Source of the DNA: Actinomycetaceae bacterium
GTDB taxonomy: Bacteria > Actinomycetota > Actinomycetes > Actinomycetales > Actinomycetaceae
Assembly (NCBI GenBank): GCA_030527545.1
Contig: JAUNAP010000003.1
Location: 78,927-142,926, forward strand
DNA: 64,000 bases
Reading direction: 5' to 3'
The notes beneath the pieces are model-generated. The model did not search any database. It worked only from the letters and a program-made list of their open reading frames with translations, and was not told the DNA's origin. The position numbers were made by a program, and so were the translations under genes. The number at the start of each line of letters is the position of its first letter. Position 1 is the first letter of the stretch. Shown here piece after piece: positions 20,218-29,154 of this stretch.

Positions 20218-20567
20218 TGGCGACAGTGTGCACGTGGCTGGGCGTGGGCATGCTCACGGCAGGGACCGTTTTCGTCTGTTTGGCAGCGCTCGGAATCTGC
20301 CGTTTCCGTACGACGCTAGAACGCCAGCATGCCGCCACGAAACCACAGATGCTCGGTTTCATCCTCATCATGGTCGGTGTTGCTCTCATTCAGCGCAGCG
20401 CCGCTTGGACCGGTATCTGCCTCCTTGCCATTTGTCTACAGGCCGTCACCGCGCCATTGGGCGCTCACATCCTCGCCCGTGCAGCCTACGGGCGGCAATG
20501 GTTGACGGAGAAGACGGGCGAGAAGGACGACCGATACGATGGAGGCGTCAGCGGCAGCGCCAACTGA
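20217..20567 (+). CDS. mnhG: Mrp Na+/H+ antiporter subunit G
   Basis: A 116-residue MnhG with three TM helices and the family motifs LAALGICRFRTTLERQHAATKPQ and VTAPLGAHILARAAY. It completes the AB-C-D-E-F-G set. The complex should expel Na+ (or K+) in exchange for protons, giving pH and salt tolerance. Confidence 0.93.
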   Translation: MATVCTWLGVGMLTAGTVFVCLAALGICRFRTTLERQHAATKPQMLGFILIMVGVALIQRSAAWTGICLLAICLQAVTAPLGAHILARAAYGRQWLTEKTGEKDDRYDGGVSGSAN

Positions 20568-20581
20568 GTAAGGAGTACCTC

Positions 20582-20860
20582 ATGGATATTGGATGGAAGA
20601 TTGCCTCGGCGGGTTCGCTCGCGGTCGCGGGTTTCATTGCCGACCGCGTCGTCGATGCCGGCTGGAAGGTTGCCACGGGCCATTCTGCGCCGCGCGGTGC
20701 AGAGGAAGAGGCTCAAGCCAATCTCGCCGAGGTTCTCGTCTTCGCCGTCGTCTCGGGTGTTCTCGTCACCCTCATTCAGCGTCTTGCCGTCAAGCAAACG
20801 AACAAGTGGTACGGCGGGCGACACAAGGACGCTATCGCCGAACAGTCTGATCGAGGGTAA
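20582..20860 (+). CDS. DUF4235 family membrane protein
   Basis: A 92-residue protein with two hydrophobic segments (IASAGSLAVAGFIADRVVDAGWKVATG and VLVFAVVSGVLVTLIQRLAV) and the end KQTNKWYGGR, the pattern of the actinobacterial DUF4235 family. The ribosome site AAGGAG precedes the ATG. It lies 14 bases after mnhG, so it probably shares the antiporter transcript. Function is unknown. Confidence 0.8.
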   Translation: MDIGWKIASAGSLAVAGFIADRVVDAGWKVATGHSAPRGAEEEAQANLAEVLVFAVVSGVLVTLIQRLAVKQTNKWYGGRHKDAIAEQSDRG

Positions 20861-20883
20861 GCGCGTTCTTCCGCAGCTGCACC

Positions 20884-20921
20884 TATACATACTTGCGTGT
20901 CAATGCATCTATGTGTAGTAT
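20884..20921 (+). promoter_or_regulatory. Leaderless promoter with operator-like dyad before the His-rich gene
   Basis: TTGCGT and TAGTAT are 17 bases apart, and the -10 ends seven bases before the ATG, so the transcript should start at the ATG itself. The arms TATACATA and TATGTGTA form an inverted repeat with one mismatch spanning the -35 and reaching the -10. A repressor bound there would block transcription. ArsR/SmtB-type metal repressors bind comparable long imperfect dyads; the identity of the regulator is inference. Confidence 0.55.
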
Positions 20922-20927
20922 GGGGGC

Positions 20928-21224
20928 ATGAGCGAACACACGATTCACGAAGATCACGCCCACGTCCACGGTAACGATTGCGGTCACCCGGTCATCAACA
21001 GGGTCGATCACGACGACTACCTCCACGACGGCCACCTCCACCACGCCCACGGCGATCACTACGACGAGCACGAGGTTGTTAACCACGTCGTCGCCGAGGC
21101 CCACGACGCTCACACGCACGGTGCTGACTGCGGTCACGAGGCGGTCGAGCACGATGGCCACACGGACTACCTCCACGACGGCCACCTCCACCACGCCCAC
21201 GGCGACCACTACGACGAGCACTAA
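20928..21224 (+). CDS. Histidine-rich, probably metal-binding protein
   Basis: A 98-residue soluble protein with 28 histidines and many Asp/Glu, no signal peptide and no TM helix. It is an imperfect duplication. Each half has HGxDCGH (the only cysteines, Cys18 and the equivalent in the second half), and both end in the identical 19-residue DYLHDGHLHHAHGDHYDEH. Such composition points to binding of Zn, Ni, Co or Cu, as storage or chaperone. No transporter is attached, and a terminator follows, so it is a single-gene unit. Metal identity cannot be read from sequence. Confidence 0.8.
   Translation: MSEHTIHEDHAHVHGNDCGHPVINRVDHDDYLHDGHLHHAHGDHYDEHEVVNHVVAEAHDAHTHGADCGHEAVEHDGHTDYLHDGHLHHAHGDHYDEH
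21015..21221 (+). repeat. Intragenic 57-bp direct repeat
   Basis: Two 57-bp copies, at 21015-21071 and 21165-21221, differ by one silent base and encode the same 19-residue His-rich segment. The spacing is exactly 150 bases (50 codons), so the gene arose by an in-frame internal duplication, or the copies are kept alike by gene conversion. Confidence 0.85.
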
Positions 21225-21260
21225 TGTCACTTGCCGTGAGGACCGAGCCCCTCACGCGCC

Positions 21261-21295
21261 CACGGGCCCGCGTTCCTTCCAAACGCGGGCCCGTG
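21261..21295 (+). terminator. Terminator of the His-rich gene
   Basis: CACGGGCCCGCGTT and AACGCGGGCCCGTG form a 14-bp perfect stem around a short loop, followed by GCGTTAT. It lies just before the TPP riboswitch and separates the two units. Confidence 0.8.
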
Positions 21296-21313
21296 CGTTA
21301 TCATGACAAACAC

Positions 21314-21402
21314 GACAGGGGAGCGGCGGGTGCCGCTGAGAGTGCGAAATCGGATCGCAGACCCTCGAACCTGATCCGGGTCATGCCGGCGAAGGGAGTC
21401 GA
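21314..21402 (+). promoter_or_regulatory. TPP riboswitch (THI element)
   Basis: The conserved pieces are present in order: GGGGAGC, GCTGAGAG, GACCCTCGAACCTGATCCGGGT and CATGCCGGCGAAGGGAG. This is the thiamine-pyrophosphate aptamer. It lies 36 bases before the thiamine transporter operon and should shut expression when TPP is plentiful, probably by occluding the AGGAGG ribosome site. Confidence 0.95.
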
Positions 21403-21437
21403 GTCTCTCGTTCCCTCCTGCACCTAGGAGGTCACGT

Positions 21438-22499
21438 ATGTCAGCATCAACACGGATAGCACGCGGCGTCGCGTGCCTCGGCATTTCCCTCGCGCTCGCC
21501 GGCCTGGGCGCGTGCTCGAGCGATCACTCCGATGCCGGAGACGGGAAAGCAACGACCGTCACCCTCCTCGTCCACGATTCCTTCGCCCTCCCAGACGCCA
21601 TCAAGGCCGACTTCGAGAAAAAGACGGGCCTTACCCTCAATATCGTGTCGGGAGAATCGGGCCAAAAGCTCGTCTCCAAGCTCGTGCTCACCAAGGACGC
21701 CCCCGTCGCCGACGTTGTTTACGGGTTTACACAGGCGACATCGGGTGAGCTCGCCGCCCATGACATCCTCACCGACTCTGCGCCCACGCAGATCCCCGGG
21801 GGTGAAGCCTACGCGCTAGAGGATCTCCCCGGCGCCGTGCCCATCGACCGCGGCGACGTGTGCGTCAACATCGACACCGCCTACTTCGATAAGAACTCCC
21901 TCGCTCGACCAGCCACCCTCGAAGACCTCACGAAATCGGAATACCGTGATCTGACCGTCACCCCTGATCCGGCCCAGGGCGAAACGGGTCTCGCTTTCTT
22001 CTACGCGACCATCGCGCACAACCCCAACGGGTGGCAGGAGTACTGGAAATCGCTGAAGGACAACGGGCTCGAGATCGTCGCAGGATGGAGCGAAGCCTAC
22101 GAGCAGGAGTTCTCGGCCAACGGAGGAAAACGCCCGATCGTCGTCTCCTACGCGACCTCACCTGCAGCGACGATGAACGAGGAACGAACGAGCGCCTCGA
22201 CGATAAGCTTGCCCGCAACCTGCTTCGCCCAAACGGAATACGCCGGCATCCTCAAGGGATCGCCCAATGAAGAAGCAGCGGCGAAGGTCATCGAGTGGCT
22301 CGCCTCTGAACAAACCCAGGCGGCCATTCCCGAGTCCATGTACATGTACCCCGTGCGCAAGGACACGCCCCTGCCGGCCGGGTGGGCCGAATTCGCCCCG
22401 GCCCCCGACCCGTCGGTGACGAAGACGCTCCCACCTGCCGATATTCGTACACACCGTGAGGGCTGGCTGCGTGAGCTGCAAGCCCTCCTCGGGCGATGA
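21438..22499 (+). CDS. thiB: Thiamine ABC transporter substrate-binding lipoprotein
   Basis: A 353-residue extracellular binding lipoprotein: signal peptide LALAGLGAC (Cys at about 30), then TVTLLVHDSFALPDAIKADFEKKTGLTLNIV as in the ThiB/TbpA family. Conserved parts include ADVVYGFTQ, DRGDVCVNIDTAYF and GETGLAFFYATI. It captures thiamine or its phosphates and hands it to the permease. Placement under a TPP riboswitch and overlap with the permease gene (ATGA) support the call. Confidence 0.93.
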   Translation: MSASTRIARGVACLGISLALAGLGACSSDHSDAGDGKATTVTLLVHDSFALPDAIKADFEKKTGLTLNIVSGESGQKLVSKLVLTKDAPVADVVYGFTQATSGELAAHDILTDSAPTQIPGGEAYALEDLPGAVPIDRGDVCVNIDTAYFDKNSLARPATLEDLTKSEYRDLTVTPDPAQGETGLAFFYATIAHNPNGWQEYWKSLKDNGLEIVAGWSEAYEQEFSANGGKRPIVVSYATSPAATMNEERTSASTISLPATCFAQTEYAGILKGSPNEEAAAKVIEWLASEQTQAAIPESMYMYPVRKDTPLPAGWAEFAPAPDPSVTKTLPPADIRTHREGWLRELQALLGR

Positions 22500-24154
22500 G
22501 GCTTCGCAGCGGCGGCGAGCTCGCCTATCGAGCAGGTATCGGCATCGCCGCGGCGATCCCGTGTGCCTTCTTGCTCCTCGTTTTCGTCTATCCCGCCTGT
22601 ACTCTTCTCATCTACGGGCTGGGTGGCGAAAGGGGCTTCGATACGGGCGATCTCGCCGCCACCGTCTCTGCCCCGCGCACGTGGAGCATCGTGGCAACGA
22701 CGCTGCGCCTCGCCCTGGCCGCGACGGCAATATCGGCCGTTATCGGGTGGGCCAGCGCCTGGTTCCTCTACCGGCTACGCTTCCCGGGACGCCGGATCCT
22801 GCGCGCCCTCGTGAGCGTTCCATTCGTGTTACCCACCGTGTCCGTGTCGGCCGGTCTTCGAGCACTCTTTTCCGACAACGGGGCCCTCGGATGGCTTGGC
22901 GTTGGTCCGGGCGAGATCGCGATCGTCTTCGCGATGGTTTTCTTTAACGTCTCGCTGTTCGCACGTGCGATCGGATCGACCTGGGCCCACCTCAATCCCC
23001 AGCCGGAGGAAGCGGCCACTCTCCTCGGGGCCTCACGCATGGCCGTCTTTCGCGACGTCACCTTGCCCCGGCTCCTCCCCGTAGCCGCGTCCGTGGGGAC
23101 GATCGTTTTTCTCTACTGCTCGTCGGCCTACTCGATTGTCCTCGTCCTCGCCGCCGGACGCGTCTCGACATTGGAGACCGAAATCTACGCCGAGACCACG
23201 CAGTTTTTCAACCTGCGGGCCGCGGCGATCTACTCGCTCCTACAACTCATCCTCGTCGTGGCCGTCCTCGTCCTCGCCCGGCGACTGGGGCGCGGACGAG
23301 CCGACCGGGGGAGCCGCGAAGCCAACGACCGGCCCCTTGCTCGCCGCGACCTCCCCGCCGTCGGCATCCTCACCCTCCTCCTTGCGACCCTTATCTGTCT
23401 GCCACTTGCCGACACTCTCGCACGCTCCTTCACGAGGGACGGGCAAGCGACCTGGGCGAACTATGCGGCACTCGCCCAGGCCTCGGCGACACCGGCGCTA
23501 CCGGTGAGCGTCCTCGCGTGCGCGAAGGAATCGGTCGTCACCGCGTGCCAGGCGGCAACCATTGCCGTCATCATGGCTGCGCTCACGACCATCGTCGTCA
23601 CCCGCCGTCCCAACAGTGCCTTCCTCACCAAGGTCCAGGGGACATTCGATGCGGTCATCATGCTTCCCCTGGGGGTATCCGCCGTCACCGTCGGCTTCGG
23701 TTTCCTTCTCACGCTCACCGGTCCGCCCCTCGACCTCGCCCGTACCGGCTGGCTCGTGCCACTCGCCCAAGCGAGTGTCGCTCTGCCGCTTGCCGTACGC
23801 ATGATGGTCCCCGCTATGCGGGCGCTCGATCCACAGATGCCGGAGGCGGCGAGCTTGCTCGGTGCCTCGCCGGCACGTGTCCTCGCCACCATCGACTTGG
23901 CGTTCCTCGCCCGCCCCGCCGCGATCGCGTGGGGGTACGCGTTCGCTATCTCCATGGGTGAATTCGGTGCGACCTCGTTCCTCGTTCGCCCCCTCACCCC
24001 GACCCTACCGCTCGCGATCTACCAGCTCGTGGCACGGCCGGGGGCTATTGAACAGGGAATGGCTGCCGCCGCCTCCGTGCTATTGGGGCTCCTCACGGCC
24101 GGGGTCATGATGATCGTCGAGGCGAGCCGAGACGAGAAAGGAACCCTGCTATGA
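22496..24154 (+). CDS. thiP: Thiamine ABC transporter permease
   Basis: A 552-residue permease made of two homologous halves of about six TM helices each, as in ThiP. Each half has an EAA loop: PQPEEAATLLGASRMAVFRDVTLPRLLP near 165-190 and PQMPEAASLLGASPARVLATIDLAFLARP near 445-475. It overlaps thiB at its start and thiQ at its end, four bases each. Confidence 0.93.
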   Translation: MRLRSGGELAYRAGIGIAAAIPCAFLLLVFVYPACTLLIYGLGGERGFDTGDLAATVSAPRTWSIVATTLRLALAATAISAVIGWASAWFLYRLRFPGRRILRALVSVPFVLPTVSVSAGLRALFSDNGALGWLGVGPGEIAIVFAMVFFNVSLFARAIGSTWAHLNPQPEEAATLLGASRMAVFRDVTLPRLLPVAASVGTIVFLYCSSAYSIVLVLAAGRVSTLETEIYAETTQFFNLRAAAIYSLLQLILVVAVLVLARRLGRGRADRGSREANDRPLARRDLPAVGILTLLLATLICLPLADTLARSFTRDGQATWANYAALAQASATPALPVSVLACAKESVVTACQAATIAVIMAALTTIVVTRRPNSAFLTKVQGTFDAVIMLPLGVSAVTVGFGFLLTLTGPPLDLARTGWLVPLAQASVALPLAVRMMVPAMRALDPQMPEAASLLGASPARVLATIDLAFLARPAAIAWGYAFAISMGEFGATSFLVRPLTPTLPLAIYQLVARPGAIEQGMAAAASVLLGLLTAGVMMIVEASRDEKGTLL

Positions 24155-25146
24155 CCAACCGCGGTTTGAGCATCGACAACCTCAGCGTCGCCTACGCAGA
24201 CAACCTCGTCGTCGACCGTGTCGACCTCACGTGTCCGCCCGGAACGGTAACCGCCATTGTGGGACCGTCGGGGTCGGGCAAATCATCGCTGCTGCGCGCC
24301 TGCGCGGGTCTCATCACCCCGCGTACCGGTCGGATCCTCATCGATGGGGTTGACGCCACCCGGATGCCCCCGCATAGGCGCGGCATCGGCATGATGTTCC
24401 AATCGGGGGCCCTCTTTAGCCACATGAATGTCGAAGCCAATATCGGCTACGGCTTGCGCGGAATCTCGCGCGCGCAACGCCGTGAGCGCGTTCGCCAACT
24501 ACTCGACCTCGTTGGGCTTAGCGGTTGCGAGCGGCGCGACGTGGCGACCCTCTCGGGAGGTCAGGCGCAGCGGGTCGCCCTGGCGCGCGCGATCGCTCCG
24601 GGAGGCCGGGCACTGCTGCTCGACGAGCCGCTATCCGCGCTGGATCGACACTTGCGCGGGCACCTCGCCCTCGAGATCCGCGACATCATTGTGCGGCGTG
24701 ACATCGCCGGCCTCTACGTGACGCACGATCACGACGAGGCTTTCGCTGTCGCAGATTACCTCGCTGTCATGGCTGATGGTCGCCTCCTCATCCACGGAAC
24801 GCCGGCCGACGTGTGGGCGCAGCCGGGTACGCGCGAGGTGGCCGAATTCCTTGGCTACGGCCCCTTCCTCGATGTCTTGGAGGCGGCGAGGTGGGGATTC
24901 GACGAGAGCGAGAGCGCCGGGCGGCTCCTGGCGATCGGACCGCGGGCCGTCACGGTCGGGCAAGGAGCGAGAAGCGGGCGGGTGTGTGCCGTCCGTGACC
25001 TTAAGGGCAGCCGCCGGCTCGACATCGAGGTCGAAGATGCGTCCTACCGTCTGCGCGCCGACGTGCCTCCCCTAACTGCGATCGCCGCCGATGATCGGGT
25101 AGATCTCGCCCTCGATGGGAGCTCCTGCGCGTGGGTGAGCCCCTAG
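24151..25146 (+). CDS. thiQ: Thiamine ABC transporter ATPase
   Basis: ATP-binding subunit of the thiamine importer, 331 residues. Walker A is GPSGSGKSS, the Q-loop is GMMFQSGALFSHMNV, the signature is LSGGQAQRVALARAI, Walker B is ALLLDEPLSALD and the H-loop is VTHDHDEA. About 100 C-terminal residues form a TOBE-like regulatory domain. The stop codon TAG is shared, as part of CTAG, with the convergent gene. Confidence 0.92.
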   Translation: MTNRGLSIDNLSVAYADNLVVDRVDLTCPPGTVTAIVGPSGSGKSSLLRACAGLITPRTGRILIDGVDATRMPPHRRGIGMMFQSGALFSHMNVEANIGYGLRGISRAQRRERVRQLLDLVGLSGCERRDVATLSGGQAQRVALARAIAPGGRALLLDEPLSALDRHLRGHLALEIRDIIVRRDIAGLYVTHDHDEAFAVADYLAVMADGRLLIHGTPADVWAQPGTREVAEFLGYGPFLDVLEAARWGFDESESAGRLLAIGPRAVTVGQGARSGRVCAVRDLKGSRRLDIEVEDASYRLRADVPPLTAIAADDRVDLALDGSSCAWVSP

Positions 25147-26834
25147 CGGCCCTTCTCGGCCGGATTACCGAGGCACAGAGCAGAGATTGATCCGTCGGCG
25201 CGCGGTGACGTCACCGTGAGCACGGAGACCGTGCGTGGGAAGGACGACTGGCACGTCGAGAGGTAGTCGGCGATGTCGCCACCGCGCGGCTTCGTCTCGG
25301 CTGCGAGGATCCCTACGACCGGTTCGGCTCCACCGAGAGAGCAGTCGAGAGGAACGGAGAGGGCCGAGTAGCGATTCTCGTCACCCTCCTGTTTGCGTAC
25401 GCGCACGCACGTCGATGTCGAATAGGTGATGCCCGGTGCGACGTCGCCGACGGAAGCGCCCGCCCCGGCGTTAACGGCGCTCTCGCCGTCGCTCGACTCA
25501 GCGCCGGCCTTCCACTGGAACATGCCCGTTTGCGAATCGATGGCAATCGTCTGCTCGTCCGGCAGCGACAGGTGACCCAGCGCGCTATCTGGCAGATCCC
25601 ACAGCTTCATTCCCGTCGCCAAGCCCACGCCCATGACGTGGCCGTCCTTCGTATTGACGATGAGGATATCGTCGGCAATGCGCATGTCATGGACTTCGAC
25701 GTCGAGATCCCACAGTTCGCGGCCGTGGTCCTTCGTGAACGCGGTGACGACCGAATCCCCTGCGACTACGCCGATCTTGTCGGTCGAGGCCATCCTGGGA
25801 GCTCCGTTGAACGACAGCGACAGCGGCGGATAGGCCTGGCGCCCCACCGCGGGCCCGTCCCAGTTGATCATGTGCAGGCGACCGCCACGCAAGACGACCT
25901 CGGGAATGGACCGATCCGAGGGGACAGGCACCGACACGTCCTCGGGCAGAAGCTGAATGCGATTGCGTGAGGGGGTCACAACGGCGGCGGGCGTGCACCC
26001 GCCCTGGGGTGCGATGACCCAGCGTCCCGTCTCATCCTTGTCGTCGTGAAGAATGGTGCCGGGAATAGCGGCAATAACCTGGTTGTTGGACACGTCGACG
26101 AGGGTGTTGATACCGCCGTGGCTGACGAGGTACATCGTCGAGGACAGCTGCTTGAAAGCCTCGGGAACAATCGTGGAGGACGCGCCCACGGGGCAGCCCT
26201 TGGTGTCTGGTGTCCACTGTTTTTCCGCGGCGCCCTGGGAGATCATCGGCTCACTGACCATAACGCCGGTCATTGAGATCGCCGTCAGCGACATGTCCTC
26301 TCCGAGCAGGACGACGTTGTGATCGCCGTTGACCGTGAGGTTCATGTAGACCTGGTCGTCCTCCCAGATCCAGCGCGCTGCACCTGTCTTGAGATCGATG
26401 ACGGCAACGAGGCTACCCGTGGAGGACTTCACGAGGCAGGGGAGCTGGTCGCCGTCGGCGACCGCCGAACAGGTGACGAGGGGACCGGTGAGCGAGGTCT
26501 GCCACGTGGCTCGGGCCGTGTCGCCCAGGCCGATGAGAACGCTCGCTCCAGAATCGGTGACCCCGGCCATGACCCGGGCGTGCTCATAACCCACCGGTGC
26601 CGTCGAATTACCCGTCCCCAGCAAGGGAACGAAGGACTTTACGCCGTAGGTCGCCGGTGTGATCGCACGGGTCATGCCGGGTTCGGCCGCGAACGGCCCC
26701 TTCGCGGAATCGCCGGCGCTCGTTCGATTCTTCAAAACGTAGGACGACGCTAGAACGGCGAGGAGGACGACAACGAGGATGACGACGAGAAGCGTCGCCA
26801 CTCTCTTCGCCCAACGATGACGATCGATGGCCAC
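25143..26834 (-). CDS. Membrane-anchored PQQ-like beta-propeller protein
   Basis: A 563-residue protein with one N-terminal TM helix (LLVVILVVVLLAVLASSYVL, about 14-34) and a large extracellular part. Repeats such as LVAVIDLKTGAARWIWEDD, VVTAFTKDHGRELWDLDVEV and ILIVNTKDGHVMGVGLATGMKLWDL are blades of a PQQ-like/WD-type propeller. Several cysteines near the C-terminus suggest disulfides. It starts at GTG with AAAGGAG. The function is unknown; such proteins often act as external scaffolds. Confidence 0.78.
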   Translation of the reverse strand: MAIDRHRWAKRVATLLVVILVVVLLAVLASSYVLKNRTSAGDSAKGPFAAEPGMTRAITPATYGVKSFVPLLGTGNSTAPVGYEHARVMAGVTDSGASVLIGLGDTARATWQTSLTGPLVTCSAVADGDQLPCLVKSSTGSLVAVIDLKTGAARWIWEDDQVYMNLTVNGDHNVVLLGEDMSLTAISMTGVMVSEPMISQGAAEKQWTPDTKGCPVGASSTIVPEAFKQLSSTMYLVSHGGINTLVDVSNNQVIAAIPGTILHDDKDETGRWVIAPQGGCTPAAVVTPSRNRIQLLPEDVSVPVPSDRSIPEVVLRGGRLHMINWDGPAVGRQAYPPLSLSFNGAPRMASTDKIGVVAGDSVVTAFTKDHGRELWDLDVEVHDMRIADDILIVNTKDGHVMGVGLATGMKLWDLPDSALGHLSLPDEQTIAIDSQTGMFQWKAGAESSDGESAVNAGAGASVGDVAPGITYSTSTCVRVRKQEGDENRYSALSVPLDCSLGGAEPVVGILAAETKPRGGDIADYLSTCQSSFPRTVSVLTVTSPRADGSISALCLGNPAEKGR

Positions 26835-26883
26835 TGCCGACTCCTTTGCTCTCGAAACGCCCAGGCGCTAGGACTAACTAACC

Positions 26884-28212
26884 CTAACCGATGCTACCCG
26901 CGAGATCGTGCGGGGAGATCTTGCATTCGTCACCAAGGCGCATGGGGTTGATCGCCCCGCTGCTACGTAGGGTGAGCAGACGCGGGAGAACGCGGTCGCG
27001 AATGGTCCACGGGTCCAACGTGTTGAGGTAGATGCGGGTGCCGCCCTCGAAACCGGCCAGCGTCGAAATGCGCCACTTGAGGAGGATCCGCCACCGCATC
27101 GGGCGATGCACGGAGAGGGGACGGTGGTACCACTCCTCGTTGACGGGTACGTCAGCGCCCGTTGCCGCGTGGCAGGCGTGGAGCAGGTCGGACACGCAGC
27201 GCACGATAGATTCGGGTGCCTCCCAGGGCGCGCACGGCTCCCCGAGCGGCCAGATCGCTAACGTCGGGTAGCGGTGTCCGACTCCGATCATGGCGACGGC
27301 TCCATCATTTTGCGCAAGCAAGAGCCCGCGTGTGGCGCACAGTTTAAGAATGGCTGCGTAGGAGTCGGGGTGGTCGTGAAGCCGCCGCAGCTCCGCGATC
27401 GTTGCCACCGGGTATTCGTCAATGGCGACTAACTGCTTGTGTAGGTGATCGAACGACGCTCCAGCGGGTTTGAGCCAGTTTTGGAAGGCCGACACGTAGC
27501 GGACCTTGTCGGAGAGGCCGTAGAGGTCGCGCATCGTCGAGATCGTCAGGCGCGTGTAGGCTTCGTGCTCGTCAACGGGCAGGGTGCCTGCCGAAGCCAG
27601 CTGTGAGGACGTCTCTGCACTGTCGGTGTAGTGGCGACGCCCGATAATGAGGTCGTGTCCGCCCGCGAAGAATCCCGTAGCCCGGCGCACAAGATCGTCT
27701 TCACTGAGGTCGGCGATGTCGTCTGGGCGCATTCCGATTGCGCGCAGTCGGGTCTTCACGATCGACAAGACGTGGTCGTAGCCCTCCGGCTCCGACAGGT
27801 ATTCGGCCATGCGGCGGCGCTGTTCGGCGCTGGGTTCTACCCCGTGGTTCTTGGCCCAGTAATCGAAGCTGACGATCTCGAAGAGGTTCGGCACGCGCCT
27901 GAACAGGGCGTGGGTGTCGTTGAGCTGTGAGGCCCGAACGTCGCGAATCTGCCGCATCGTACCTGCCGCGTCGAGGACGACACGGGCCTTCTCGGGCGGC
28001 GTATCCAGGTAGCGTTGCGGGCAAAACGCACAGACGCTCCCGATCGTGTCGTCATCGATCGGGTGCTCGTCGACGGGCGGGACCGTGAGGGGGCGGTGAC
28101 CCCGCCCCGGGACGGTCCACACCTCCGTGCCGGTGAGCATATTGCGCTGCTTGACGGTGCCGTCAGCGAGCTTGACGAGGATCGACGAGTGATCGGGTAG
28201 TTCTTTAGCCAT
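26884..28212 (-). CDS. GalT-like protein (DUF4921 family)
   Basis: A 442-residue protein. The first part has CAFCPQRY (a likely metal-binding Cys pair), and the middle contains PAGASFDHLHKQLVAIDEYP, which resembles the HxH active-site region of galactose-1-phosphate uridylyltransferases and HIT proteins. The histidine pattern is DHLHKQ, not the canonical HPHxQ, so a sugar-nucleotide transferase activity is possible but unproven. I place the start at the ATG of MAKELPDHSSIL; the open frame extends further upstream without support. Confidence 0.72.
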   Translation of the reverse strand: MAKELPDHSSILVKLADGTVKQRNMLTGTEVWTVPGRGHRPLTVPPVDEHPIDDDTIGSVCAFCPQRYLDTPPEKARVVLDAAGTMRQIRDVRASQLNDTHALFRRVPNLFEIVSFDYWAKNHGVEPSAEQRRRMAEYLSEPEGYDHVLSIVKTRLRAIGMRPDDIADLSEDDLVRRATGFFAGGHDLIIGRRHYTDSAETSSQLASAGTLPVDEHEAYTRLTISTMRDLYGLSDKVRYVSAFQNWLKPAGASFDHLHKQLVAIDEYPVATIAELRRLHDHPDSYAAILKLCATRGLLLAQNDGAVAMIGVGHRYPTLAIWPLGEPCAPWEAPESIVRCVSDLLHACHAATGADVPVNEEWYHRPLSVHRPMRWRILLKWRISTLAGFEGGTRIYLNTLDPWTIRDRVLPRLLTLRSSGAINPMRLGDECKISPHDLAGSIG

Positions 28213-28298
28213 AGCGTCCGCGGTCGAGAGGTGTGTTCGGCCCCATTGTAGTCGCCACCGAGTGATGGCGCCGTCTTCGCGACAGCTACATGAGGTGT

Positions 28299-28709
28299 TT
28301 AGCCGCGGGCCCAGCCTTGCGCCTGCTTGGCGAGGCGACGCAGATGCGACATGGCCTCGCGGGAATGTCGTTTGGTGACGAACAAATGGTCGTGACGCAT
28401 CCCCGAGATGACGTTGCACGGGATCTGGGCGGCGGCGAGGTTTTGCGCTACCGCTCCCGTAAGGCCATGGAGGTAAACGGCGGAGGAGACACCGAGGCTG
28501 ATGCGGGTCAGCGGTTCGTGGGAGTAGGAGATGTTGTGACGCTTCGCGTCTTCGGCAGGGATGAGGGCGCACGGGCCCTCAGACTCGTTGATGATCGCGA
28601 AAGGAGTGACCTCGGGCGGGACGTCAGCGCCGTTGCAATAGACGTAAACACCGCAGGTCGCGGGCTCGAGAGCCGCCAGCGCGGAATCAAAATCGAGAAT
28701 CTCGGTCAT
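28299..28709 (-). CDS. ACT-domain protein
   Basis: A 136-residue protein built of two ACT-like halves. The C-terminal half, SAVYLHGLTGAVAQNLAAAQIPCNVISGMRHDHLFV, matches the CASTOR-type ACT domain of small bacterial proteins that often bind amino acids. There is no catalytic domain. The ligand is unknown. It stands alone between the GalT-like gene and the Asp23 cluster. Confidence 0.8.
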   Translation of the reverse strand: MTEILDFDSALAALEPATCGVYVYCNGADVPPEVTPFAIINESEGPCALIPAEDAKRHNISYSHEPLTRISLGVSSAVYLHGLTGAVAQNLAAAQIPCNVISGMRHDHLFVTKRHSREAMSHLRRLAKQAQGWARG

Positions 28710-28776
28710 AGGTCAACGGTAGGTTGCCACACTTGCCACACGCCTCCCTATCTCAGCAAGTGAGGCGTGATGTGTG

Positions 28777-29154
28777 TTACGTGGCGTCGGGTCGAGACGT
28801 AGCCGAGACGACGTGGATACCGACGTGACCGAGGTGGGGGAGCGAATGGTCGATCTCGCCGAGTGCCCGCCAGGCCCACACGACCGCCCGGTGGGCATCG
28901 TGCGCGACTTCGAGGGCCAGGTGATCGGCACGTATGCCGATAGAGACATCGACGCTCGCCTCGCCCCCGTCGATCTCGACACCGATCCATTCGGGATGGG
29001 AATCGGAGGAGGACGGTAGGACTCTACGCAACGGTGACGCCGAGGTCACCATGGCGACGCCCTCGACATCGGCCACGGCCCGATAGATCGCCTCCCGGGC
29101 GTGTTCCGAAACCGCGGGGGCCGGCTGGAGCGTCCCGACGATGCTCACGCGCAC
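28777..29154 (-). CDS. Asp23/Gls24-like protein (distal)
   Basis: A 125-residue protein whose order of elements (PAVSEHAREAIYRAVADVEGVAMVTSAS, then VSIGIRADHLALEVAHDAHRAVVWAW and HVGIHVVSATS) resembles the Asp23/Gls24 alkaline-shock fold. Its start overlaps the end of the zinc-finger gene by ten bases. It is the last gene of the sigma-factor unit. The assignment is by fold pattern and context. Confidence 0.6.
   Translation of the reverse strand: MRVSIVGTLQPAPAVSEHAREAIYRAVADVEGVAMVTSASPLRRVLPSSSDSHPEWIGVEIDGGEASVDVSIGIRADHLALEVAHDAHRAVVWAWRALGEIDHSLPHLGHVGIHVVSATSRPDAT

Noticed and set aside
21015-21221. Repeated DNA that could suggest a CRISPR or mobile repeat
   Set aside because: The two copies are in frame within one His-rich gene and encode the same residues, so this is an internal gene duplication.
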